Below the pieces are notes generated by a model. It made no database searches. It was not told where the DNA came from and saw only the letters and a program-made list of their open reading frames with translations. The position numbers and the translations under genes are program-made. DNA of 64,000 nucleotides, taken from positions 3,421,321 through 3,485,320 of the forward strand of contig NC_044577.1 in NCBI RefSeq assembly GCF_901933205.1. Reading direction: 5' to 3'. This DNA is from Camarhynchus parvulus (taxonomy: Eukaryota; Chordata; Aves; Passeriformes; Thraupidae). Shown here one piece after another: positions 21,586-31,783 of the stretch; within the stretch, counting starts at the first letter, position 1; every line of letters starts with the position of its first letter.

Positions 21586-23350
21586 GTAAGTGGCGGGGGC
21601 GAGTTTCTCTCCCCTATTCCTCTCCCCCCCCCCCGTCTCTCTTTCCCCCTCCTCTTTTCCCCCCGCCTTTAAAAAAACATTTTTTTAAACTTTCTCCATC
21701 TTTCTGTGTCTTCAGCTCGAGCAAAACTCTCTCCCTCCATTCCTTGTGGAGAGGCTCAGCAGCTGGGATTTGCCATCACCAGCCTAAAAATGGTGACCAA
21801 ACTTTTTCTTTTCCCTTTCCTCTTCCTCCTCCTTTCCCCATTGAAGAAATAAAAAAATAAAATTCAAGCCGTGTTTTAATTTAGGTTATGGATGTTTCTG
21901 TGTTTCTTTTTGTCTTCCTTTTTCTTCCTCCTCCCTTCCTCCCCTTTCTTTCCTTCCACTTCATTGGCTGGGATGATCTTTCCCTGTTGCTTCTGATGTT
22001 TCTTTCTTTTTCTCAGTGTGTGCCTGCCTACCTGGACTAGGGGGAAGATAAGGTAATTTTGAAGGGTTTGAGGAAGTGGCTTACCTGTTCTGAAAACTTT
22101 CTTGCGTTTTTTTTTTTTTTTTGAGATTTCTTTTTAAGAGTTGTGAAAATCAGTAATTGAAGAGAGTTTGGTAGCAGCTAGGCAGGTTGAAATTTAAGTG
22201 TTATGTTCTGAATGCCTTGGGAATTTGATCTGCTTTATACCAAAGAAGAGCACAGAGAAAAGTATTTATTTATTGGGGGAAAGGCAGGGAATGGGGGGAG
22301 TGAAGGAAAGAGGGTTAAGGGAGGGGAGGGAAGTGGTTTTGGAGACAAGAAGTGAAGCTGCCTGTTTTCCAGTAAGTAATGGAGAAATTCCAGGAGCCAG
22401 GGCTAAATATACTTGGCGATCAATACAGAAATGGCTCATTGTGAATAATTTAGCTGCCTGGTGCAGTGAGAGTTTTGAAACTAAAGGCAAAAAAAGAGGC
22501 CATGGAGGGAGAGAGGAAATAAAATTTTCCTCTGGTCATGTCAGATTCTTAACTTTTCTACTTAAAAGAACATAGTTATGATTATTGATCTCTCCTTTTT
22601 TTTCTTCCCCCCCCACAATATATATCAAATGATAGCTAGGGGGTGTCATTCTATACAGTTACTTGGGTTTCGGGAAAGTAATAGCTTGTTCTGTGTCAGC
22701 AAAGTGCTTCCAGAAACTTTAAGATTGCTTCACACCACAAAATGCGTGATCTGGGAGTATGAATTGTGATGTTTGGCCCTGTGCTGTGGCCAATAAATAG
22801 GGTTAGAGTGAACAGGTGTGTGTACAGGTGTGTGTGCACACACAGGTGTGGGACAAAGCTGGAACAACTCTGTCCAAGGGGAATGGACACGGGAGGGTTT
22901 ATTTTGTTTAGACCGGGAGGCAGTGTCTTGTAGTGTGTGTGAAAAGAACAATTGTCAGTAGTATCCATATCCTCAAAGTCTCTTCTGACTGCAGACAGAG
23001 CAGATAACTGATAAAGCATTACCATCCCAGCTTGAAGAAACAAGAAGAAAGTCAGGAAAAAAACTCTCAGATCGGGCAAAAATGTGAGTGGCGCACAGAG
23101 AGAGAGGTTTGGTCAGACCAGGATGATCCATGTGCCACCTGGCCAGGAGGCAGCTGCATGTCTGCTCACATAATTTACAGGAAGAGTTCAGTGATTTGCA
23201 AACGAGCACATGCAGTGCACTTGTGTCTTTCTCTAGGCAGTGGTTGCAACAGCAATAAAATGGGCAACTACTTAGGGCTTTAAGTAAGTTTAATCATTTA
23301 ATGGTTGATACTGACAGGCGTCTCTGAGGGTGTACTTTTCTGCCTTGCAG
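21586..23350 (+). other. IKZF2: Probable first intron of IKZF2
   Basis: The bounds follow from the donor GTAAGT at 21586 and the acceptor TACTTTTCTGCCTTGCAG ending at 23350. If a more upstream first exon is used, the intron starts earlier. Pyrimidine-rich near 21890-21960, with a GT/CA patch at 22818-22850. No coding exon seen inside. Confidence 0.5.
22017..22052 (+). other. Candidate 36-nt alternative 5' micro-exon
   Basis: A long pyrimidine tract ends in TTTCTTTTTCTCAG (acceptor AG at 22015-22016). It is followed by 36 nt and the donor AAG|GTAATT (GT at 22053). The spacing and strength of both sites fit a noncoding micro-exon between the CpG island and the first coding exon. No transcript evidence is available. 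Confidence 0.25.
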
Positions 23351-23365
23351 CACTGCACTTTGACT

Positions 23366-23399
23366 ATGGAAGCAGAGGCTGTTGATGGATATATTACAT
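23366..23399 (+). CDS. IKZF2: IKZF2 (Helios) first coding exon, residues 1-11
   Basis: The exon begins at 23351 after TTTTCTGCCTTGCAG and ends at 23399 before GTAAGT (intron GT at 23400). The first 15 nt are leader. ATG at 23366 has A at -3 and G at +4. It encodes MEAEAVDGYIT plus one base of the next codon (phase 1). This matches the Helios N-terminus (METEAIDGYIT in mammals, from memory) and differs from Ikaros, Aiolos and Eos, whose N-termini are unrelated. Helios is a nuclear C2H2 zinc-finger factor of the Ikaros family that acts in lymphoid cells, especially regulatory T cells, and forms dimers through C-terminal fingers. None of the fingers lie in this window. There is no earlier in-frame start in this exon. 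Confidence 0.93.
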
Positions 23400-24120
23400 G
23401 TAAGTAGTCATTTTGATTATTCTGAATTACTTTTCTTTTCCTGCTCTCCTTTGTATAATGCAGAAACCTGAAAGTTTAGCTTCCTTGTGTACAGTGTCTG
23501 CGTTGACACTGAATGAGTAGCATTTAAATATAAATTCTCTGTATGACTGAGAAATGCACGGGGATGGGTGCATGGGTGATTATCTCTAGGTTTAAATATT
23601 TGCTGAGGGTGAATAAACTTTGCAAATTAGTGAAAGTTCCTCTCCAGAAATTCAAACTGCAGCCAAAAACTTTTTTTATGCCTTTCCCTATGTATTTCTC
23701 TTGTTTTGTGTGTGTGGGGTTGTGCTTTGTTTAACAGTCAGTTAACACAGAGCTTTTGGGGGAAGGTCTGTATGGTGAATTACTATTCCAGTCTTCCCTT
23801 GCCCAGCCTGGATTGTCCCTGTTTGCTAATGGAAAAGTAATCTTAACTTACTTAAAACCAACAGCTGGGACAAAGTTTGCCGCAGGAGTGTGAGTAATAA
23901 ATAGGGTGCTATTCAGGCAGTAGCTTTGAGGGGGCTCTTAAAATCAGCCGAATCTTGCTTGGGGCAACTGAGAGTCGAGGTCTGACAGGCTCTGGAAGAC
24001 CCCGCTGGTGAAGGAGGGAAGGGCAGGGGCGAAGGGGGCCAGCGGGTCGTGGTTCTTCATGTTTGTATATCCGTGCTGAAGAAGGGATACAAACTGACGG
24101 GACCTGTGTTGTGCCGGCAG
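23400..24120 (+). other. IKZF2: IKZF2 intron between the first two coding exons (721 bp)
   Basis: The donor ACAT|GTAAGT is a consensus site. The acceptor TTGTGCCGGCAG|GTGACA has a poor pyrimidine tract (GGGACCTGTGTTGTGCCGG). The weak acceptor makes the following exon a plausible candidate for regulated skipping. No gene inside. Confidence 0.9.
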
Positions 24121-24225
24121 GTGACAATGACTATTCGCCTGAGAGGGAGCACTGCGGCATGGCCATCGACCTCACCTCTAGCACTCCCAATGGGCAGCAC
24201 ACCTCCCCCTGTCACATGGCAGGCA
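24121..24225 (+). CDS. IKZF2: IKZF2 (Helios) second coding exon, residues 12-46 plus split codon
   Basis: Joining T(23399) to GT(24121) gives Cys12, and the frame then reads [35 protein letters not shown]. It ends one base into codon 47, before GTAAGT (GT at 24226-24227). The SPEREH and [13 protein letters not shown] strings are diagnostic of Helios. This stretch lies before the acidic linker and DNA-binding fingers and has no catalytic or metal-binding motif. The exon is 105 nt, both boundaries are phase 1, so skipping it keeps the frame. An internal ATG (Met25, G at -3 and G at +4) could act as an alternative start. Relative to the mammalian protein I recall, the changes include EL to DY, SN to CG and SPSH to SPCH. 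The rest of the gene is beyond the right edge. Confidence 0.94.
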
Positions 24226-27200
24226 GTAAGTCTCGTCTTAAGCCTGTTTCTCTCTAGCTCAGGGTTGGCTTGGCTTGGTCTGGTCCTCCTGGTCCTTGCT
24301 TTGCTTACCAGGTCTTAGCCACTGCTGTTGGCATTGCTAATAACAGAGGAGGACAGGGAAGATTTTGTTTTTTTTGGTTCTTGTTCGGGCTGGTGTCTCA
24401 TCTAAACATGAATGGCATTACTAGTCTGAACTATCCCAAGGTGGCATTTGAGAGCTGGTCCGTACCTGCTCCAGGTAGGAAAACACTAGGGTTAACATGT
24501 GCTAGTTTTGTTTCCTCAGGTTCTGAAATCCAAATAGAAATTGTTATTATCATTACTACTATTACTTACTTTGTTTCCTGAAACAGCTTGAAGCAGCTTT
24601 ATTTGAAAACAAACACATTTTATTTACAAAACTATAGTTGATTTTAACAAACTGAAAGGAGTTTGGTTTAGAATGTCAGATAGAAACTGAGAGTTTAGAG
24701 AGTCTGCACAGTAAGTGTCAAGAGCTGATAATATTTATAGAATTATTCTCCTGTTATATATGGGAGGTGGGTAACTGTAGTTTATGCAATTTCATAAAAG
24801 CAACAATCTTCATTTTCTATGTGTGTGAGTGCCATACCTTGTTTAAGTGTTGGTTACAGTGTTACATCAAGATATTTACCTTAATGTAACCTCTGCACTT
24901 ATGGTCATGAAAAAATGTAGTGCGCTTTGCTTTCAACATACTTAGTGTTCCTCTCTATGTGATACTAATTTTCTTTCTGGTTTGTGAGTTCTACAGATAC
25001 ATATTTATCTATTGAAACCAAGAGTTAGTATAATGCCCTACAAAAATCTCTGAAAGATAGAGCTTCTAGGGTTGCTTGCTTAAAAATGTACAGCCTTCAG
25101 AGTCTTTCTGAGAAAAAGATGTTACTTTCCTTTAAGAATCCTTTCCTCTTGCAAATTACGGGTAAAGCGCAGTTTTATGAGCCTTTAAACTGAGGGTTAT
25201 TATGAAGATCTCTCAATTATATACATGTTGCTGGAGAATATGATTTCTAATACCATGGGCTGAACTTTATATGACAACCACCCATAATTCAGCATCTTTA
25301 GACAATTCCAATTGTGCTGCACTGGGATTCCGATATACTTTATTATGTTGTAAAAGTTTTACTACTCACTTTCTTCATTTTCTTTGTTTCCTTTTTATTA
25401 ATGGGAAGGCTTCATTGGAAGGGGAAAAAGTATCTGTGTTTTAAATCTTCTTTATAATCTAGACTGAAAACCAAAGTCAAATTAGGAATAAAAAGATCTA
25501 GAATGAAGTAATGCAAAAGGCTTTAACACACTCAGTATTTTCATGTTCATTGTGTTAACATTTTCAATGGTTTTTAAACTTCGTTAGTTCTTTGCAACAC
25601 ATATGTATCTGCAGGCTTGGTGAATATCTTATTTTTTTTAGAGGGGTTTTTTGGCCTATCATAGGTGTCTCAAATGCTTTGAGATTAGGATGTGCTGCTG
25701 TTGAAAAATTAAGGGTTCTGCCTGGGTTTCCTAAGCCAAACAAAACTCAAGCTTCTTATATTTATTGTAATTTATTTACTCCTTGCAGGCTTAGGATTGT
25801 TTTGCAGAGAGGCTGCTTGTGCTGCCTTAAACACGGAAGATATTGATCAAAGGTTGTGAGATTTTGTGGCAGCTGTTACATTGGTTCATTTAAGGTTTTT
25901 GGCCAAATCTTGAATCTGGCATGTGTAGGCTAAATCGCCGGGCTGGGCTTTAGTGCTTTCCACCTGTTTTGTGGGGCACAGGAAATCCTTTTAAAGGTGT
26001 GGTAACTCAGGGGCCTGCACCTCTTTTTAAAAACTCTTTTGGGTTTGGTTTTTTTTTTTTTTTGGTATTGTAAAAGGAAAGATAGAGGTGGAATAACTGT
26101 TTGAAATATTTTATATGAATTTAGTAGCTCCCAGTGGATTGACCCATCATCCATTGTTTTAGGTAGAGGCGGTGGCCATGTTCTTTTTCAGACTGGTTCG
26201 ATTTCCAGTGGGTTGCTGCAGATTAAGTGATGTTGGCTGCCATTACAGCAAAGCCCAAGGCATGTCCTCCTGGCTGGGTAGGACTTGGGAGTGGAGGAGG
26301 TGATACAGGGAGCAGACCCCAAATATTTCACTCCTGGATTGGTTGCCAGTCATTTCCAGAAGCGCATGGCCCTCTTTGGCTGTGCGCTCTGAATGTGCAC
26401 CTGCAAGGTAGAGATCCAAGTTTTGACCTTTGTTCTCGCCTTCCACTGAATTGTTTTGAACCACAGCTCTTAATTTAGTCGGAATTTGTGTCTGGCTCAG
26501 AAGGAGAAACACCAAAAGAAGGAAATTTCTTGGATCTGTGCTGAAATGACTGAGTAGCGCTCTCCCAGCAACAGCAAAATTATGTGCTGGGTACAGAGTT
26601 TTCTATGTTCATTAGCCCCTGGCAATCTGTGTTAGTAGTTCTGTCTGGATTACTGATGTTTTCAGGTTCTATTCCAAAAGGGTTTGGGTCGAATATTTTG
26701 GCTGCTGCATCCTTTAACCTATTGTCATTTTCAAGTATCTAGATGGTATTTGTGGGTTATGGACGAGGATGACACTCAATTTTCCTTGTGAATGAGATGA
26801 TCCTGAAAGATGAATCACACTAAATCACCTGTCATAGCTAACTGATGATCTTACATATACCTGCCTTTAGCAGAGCACTGCATGTGTGTTGGCAGATGCT
26901 CTGTTCTAAAATACTTCACTGTAGTTTTATGTAAGCAAAGATTTAAAATACATGTAAATAGTCAAACCGAAGAGGTTGATAGATCATCTCACTTTTCTCT
27001 ACAGCAAAAGATGAATTAGTGTTACACCTGCTGAGTACAGATGATATATTTACATAGCCCCAAATCTGGAAGTCCAGATTTTCTTTTGATCTTCCGTAGG
27101 AAAACTCTTACAAAGGCTGACAGCCAGAGCTGGGTGTCACAGGCTTGCTCAATTAACTTTGTGTTGGTACTGCAGAGTTCCCTGCATGGCCCTAAGCCCC

Positions 27201-30200
27201 CCCACAGACCCCACAGAGTTCAAGGGAGTCTGTCTTGTTCCTGTCCGTGAGTGCTGAACTGGGCTGTGAGTGATCAGAAACCTCCGAATAGGAACTGGCA
27301 TGCTAATTAAAGGCTAATGGGGAATCCTTATAAAAGAGGCTTTAAAAAGAAATAATTCCCAGTCACCTCCCCACAATGCCACACTGAGTTCTTACTACAG
27401 TTATTAGAGATATTTTTTTCCTGTAGGTTAAAATGGACTTAGAGGAATGTCTGCTTTAGAAACTGCAGGGGCACAGTTGTTCAATTAGTTGACTCAATCA
27501 TTGCTTTGTATAGGATGAAGGACACTTCTCTAAGATCACTGGCCTGGTATCATAGGGAAAATAGTAGCAGCAGCTATTAGCATCTGACAGTCAGCGACAA
27601 AGGCAATTTCCCCTTAAATTAGAGGCTTGACAGTGGGTGTCCCAGTTAACTTTCTTATCTTTGCTTTCATAGACAAAAGGAGCTCTTAAATGAAACAGAG
27701 TCAGAACAATCATAAATATCAAACCCAACATCTGATGTTTGAAACCGATTAAAATTGTGGTATGCTTTCAGGAGGTGTTTATAGTAGCTGGAAGCGTTAG
27801 TAAGTTATGAGAATTAATTCATTAAGAGAATAAGCCATGTCGGCTGACTCTGCTGCTGGAAATAATGAGGCAATAGCGTTTTCTCCGTGGTGGGGAACAA
27901 TTGTGCTGTCTGACGAGATCACTAATTGGGACAGCAGCACTAAGTGGGGATGATTTCAGCTGTGGTGTTTAAAGAGAACTTGGGCAAGGTTTCGTTATAA
28001 TGTAGCCAATACTATATTTCAAGTGATCAGGGTGGACTGTTGGTTGTACTTTTTTTTGCGGCATCAAAGCCCCAAATCTTTCCTGATCACTTTCATTTTT
28101 GAAGCCTGAGTTGTCATAGAACTCCTGTTTTGTCACAGTTGTGTTGTCCTGAGCTGAGAGTTTCATGTACCACAGCTGTATTAGTGTTTCTATAGGGATA
28201 AAGAAATGTAATTTTGGAGCCTGATTTTGGAATTTTCATTCCTGTTGGAATGAAACCGATTAAAGTTAGAAGTTGCTCCATGCCTCAGCTCCGTGGCAAA
28301 CAAGACTTATCACCACCAGAATTTACTCCCAGGCATGTGGGGCTGAGCCTTGCTCTGGGATTCTTTCCTGGCTCAGGATGTGTTGTGGGCTTTTCAGTAG
28401 GATGAGGTGATGGAAGCTTTCCTTTAGGGAGGGTGATTGAAGCTGGCCGGGCTGGGCTGCAGAGAGGGACTGAATCAGTGCTTTGAGGCAGTCACTCCCC
28501 TGATGTGTGCACTGGGGCATGAAGAATTCTGGCAGCCAAACTACTGTGCTCTGAACTGGGGATTCAGGTCTCCTTTTCTTCCAAATATCTTGGAAAGTGC
28601 TAAAAACTTGGACCTGATCACCTTGAGATGCTGAGGAATGTTCTTTCCTCAGCAGCCTTTAAGGAGTACGGTAGGCAGCATTTATTGGTCTGGGTATCTC
28701 CTGCCTCAGTGCGGGGAGGTGGACTTTTGACAGTCACTTGAGATGCCCTCTAGTCCTTTGTGTCTGACTTTGCAGTCTTGACACTTTGATTTTTTAGCAC
28801 TCAGCTGTGGAATTGCACGGTGATGCCCAAAACAGATGTACCTGTGGTTTGGCAGGTTGAAGGACAGTGAAGATGGACTTTGCCAAGATGAGCTCAGACA
28901 TGAGGGATGAGCTCAATAAAGTGTGGCAGGGAACTGTAAGAAGTGAGCTCCTTGGGCACTTACAAGAGCACGGTCTTTGCTTCCGTCTTTTATCCTCAGA
29001 CTTCCTGGGAATTGCCAGGGCAGTAGTGCTAATCAAAGTTTTAGCCATTTAGCTTTCTTGGAGTTTGAGAAGAAAAAATATTAAATGGAAAGGCAATCAT
29101 CAGGATTTGAACAGAAATAGAAGGGTTTTCCAAACCTAAGAAACCAAAGCTCTGCAAAGTAGTGTTACACGGTGTTTCTTGAAAAAAAACTACAACCCAA
29201 ACAGAGGAAAGGGTTAACTGGAAATTAAGCATTTCCTGGGATGTACCTTGAATTGTTATAGCTTTATCCACATCAGCTCAGATTTTTCACACTGGTGTGG
29301 TTAAAATCATGAAATAGTTCCTCTGGTAGGAACTCTGTGTAAACCAGCCCAGAGTAGCCACTGAAATGAGTTGGTGTTTGAGTATCTGTAACCCACACTG
29401 CAATGGTGAAGGGCTCCCCTGTGTGTTTTTCCTGTCTTCTGTGAGAGTCCTGGCATTCCCTATGGAGCCACATACTCAGCTGCAAAAACATTCCTCCCTC
29501 TCAGTGAGTGTTATAACGAGGGTGGAGTAAAATGATCAGTTAATCTCATTAAATAGGTTTTTATTCATTCTGATGGAAGTCCCTTGAAAGGTCATCTGCC
29601 AGGGCTTTGTTGCAGCACACACCTTCCTTGGGAAGCTTCTGTTATTCTCTTGGACTGTCAGGTTCAGTTAACTTTCCCTGGTACACACCCTGTTACAACA
29701 CTGTGCTCTTGCTAGCTTTGTAGTCAGCAAATTTTCAATGTTTGCTTCTGGAATTTCAGTTCCTTTTCTGACATGCCAACAAAAAGAGCAATCCTCATCT
29801 CCCATGAAATATGACACTTTGATGGCAGCTGGATGACAAGATACCTGCTGGAGGAGAATGTTCTGTGTTTCCCATCTCTGAATCTGGGGGAAGGTGCTGC
29901 TTCTGTTGAAATCAATGGATATATTCTCTCGGGAAATTGGTTCAAAGGCTTGTTTCCAGTTCCTGTGGGCCACAGGCTCTGTCTAGTCCTTCAGCTAAGT
30001 GATGGTTGGCAGGACTAAGTTTTAGAGGTGGAAAAGCAGATACCTGTGCTACCTTTGTGCACTACTGAGGGTAAGCAGTCCTCATCCTTCCAGTACCAAG
30101 AGGGCACCCTGAAAGAGTGATGCCATTCTATCTGGGAGGAAAAGGCAGAGCCTCCTTTTCTGCCTTTTGCTTCAGTAATCCCAGTGAATGAAAATCCTTG

Positions 30201-31642
30201 AAGAACTCACCTTGAAACAGGTTTAAAATTGACCTGTTCTGAAATTCTGTAAAAAATTGAAGAGAAGGCTGAGCCACTGCTCCGTGTAGTATCAAGACCT
30301 GTTACCAGCCCAGGTGAGGAGCACGTGTCACAGCATGCTGTCCCTTCCCTAGGGTAGTGGGTGCTGGTTTGGGGTCCAGGCAGTGGACTGCTGCATCCCA
30401 ATAGAAGGAAGCAGAGCTGGATTATCACTGAGAAGCAATGAACATGACAGATATGGCTCTGGGCTAGGTCACTAGAGGCCCAGTTTTTCTCCAGATTCTG
30501 GTCATTGTAGGGAGTCCCTTCATGTTTCTGTGCTTTTTTTTTTTCCCTCTTGGCTTTTATTTTCTGAATCACAGAAGCTGTAGATCACTTAGGATGGAGA
30601 CTTGGATGGTACATGTTAGCCTTTGTCAAAAGTAGGATGTTTTTACAATATCTTTTTGCTTAGGGGTTATTTTGCATTTAATTTTTGCAGCCCCACAATG
30701 AGATGCATTCAGAAGTACCTTAATACCAGTGCAGCTTATTTCCTGTCCTGCTCAGGAATAATTGTGGTGGTCCTAAAGTACCCTGTTGTGGTGTATGTGT
30801 GGAATTTTAACTCTTCCTACACCACTGAGCGTTGCCAGGTCTGTGTGTGGATGAGCCCCTGTTCACACTGCCCAGTAAAATGTGCCCTTGATCTGGAGCC
30901 AGGTCTACATTACCGGCTTCTGCTGGCACTGCTGTGTCAGCCTGTGGCTTTGAAGAACTGTAATCCCTCACAGGCAGAGAGATGCTGGCAGAAGCTCCAG
31001 CTCTGAGCACAGCCCTGGCTGGCAGGGTCACCTGCAAGTGCTGTTACAGGTGTTACATTGGAAAGTACCGTAAAACAGCACGCACTGTTCCTGGAAAAGC
31101 ATGGGCTTGATTGATCCCCCTCACTTCTATGCTGATAGGTCATGTCAACTTCTGTGAATTAGAAAGTCTTTTTTGGGTTTTTTAACTGACTTCTGCTCTC
31201 GCTCTGCCTCTTATTTTTAAAAAATCTTTCCAGTTTGGGGGTTTATTCCTGTAACACTGTGTGGCGTCAAGGCATAGCACCACAGAGGTAGTGGGCTCTG
31301 TGTGCGTTGTATGAGCTCCTTTAGCTCATGGTTTCTCTGTGTTTGTCCTGCCCAGAGAGGTCACAGGGTTCTTGGTCTTCCCCTTGGTGAAGCTCAGGCT
31401 GGTGGTCAGATCCCTGTGTCCTCTCAGGTATGGGTGTAGGCACAGAGTTTGTGGTGATTTGGAGTGGGGCTGGGCCCAGCCTCTTTCCCACTGGGCACAG
31501 CTGTGCAGGACAGGTGAATGCTATTGAAGGGAACGAGCCATGGAGTGCCCAGGGGCACTGACCAACCACCAAAGGGAACAGAGGGCACACAGGTGCAGTG
31601 CATCAACAGGAGGGGATAAAAGGCTGGGCTGAAGAACAAGAA
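24226..31642 (+). other. IKZF2: IKZF2 intron 3, first part
   Basis: Intronic, mostly unique-looking DNA. Reading through the donor, the frame stops within ten codons (TAG near 24256). No exon was found. The 27580-27960 stretch is rich in short AT motifs such as TTAATTCATTAA and ACTAATTGGGAC and could be a conserved noncoding element. 28021-28031 and 28082-28092 form an 11-bp inverted repeat with a 50-nt loop. Confidence 0.6.
30565..30611 (-). mobile_element. Possible antisense CR1 tail fragment
   Basis: GAATCACAGAAGCTG, TAGATCACTTAGGATGGAGA and CTTGG resemble the reverse complement of the CR1 3' end ('AATCACAGAATCATTAAGGTTGGAAAAGAC'). Only ~47 bp are recognisable, so this is weak. Confidence 0.3.
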
Positions 31643-31783
31643 GGGCAGATGCTTGCAGCCTCCTGAGGTGTCATGGTGTTACTGTGTGCGGGCAGGTGCC
31701 TGAAGCCTTCTGAAGAGGTGAGGTGTTCCTGTGTATGGGCAAATGCTTAAAGCCTTCTGAAATTGTGGTGATGCTCTGTGTGT
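31643..31783. repeat. Triplicated 47-bp tandem repeat
   Basis: Units start at 31643, 31690 and 31737, each with GGGCA(G/A)(A/G)TGC(C/T)T and GCC(T/C)(T/C)CTGA, and end in CTGTGTGT-like sequence. The copies are diverged by roughly a quarter of positions, so the array is old. Confidence 0.85.

Larger units (their letters stand above)
19390..21680. promoter_or_regulatory. IKZF2: CpG island and promoter region of IKZF2
   Basis: About 2.3 kb in which CpG is abundant (dense at 19500-19860, 20390-20440 and 20740-21350), against near-absence of CpG on both sides. It lies 1.7-4 kb upstream of the first coding exon, where the promoter of a tetrapod transcription-factor gene is expected. It contains a TATA box at 19538, triplet repeats at 19710 and 20401, a long degenerate GTGAG repeat, and two good splice donors (20646, 21586) that could end noncoding first exons. 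Minus-strand open frames of 204-235 codons here are artefacts of GC-rich sequence. Confidence 0.85.

Noticed and set aside
21717..21798. Possible exon after TCTGTGTCTTCAG with donor at AAAAATG|GTGACC
   Set aside because: The donor GTGACC is poor, and the acceptor lies just inside the proposed first intron. Not strong enough to list without transcripts.
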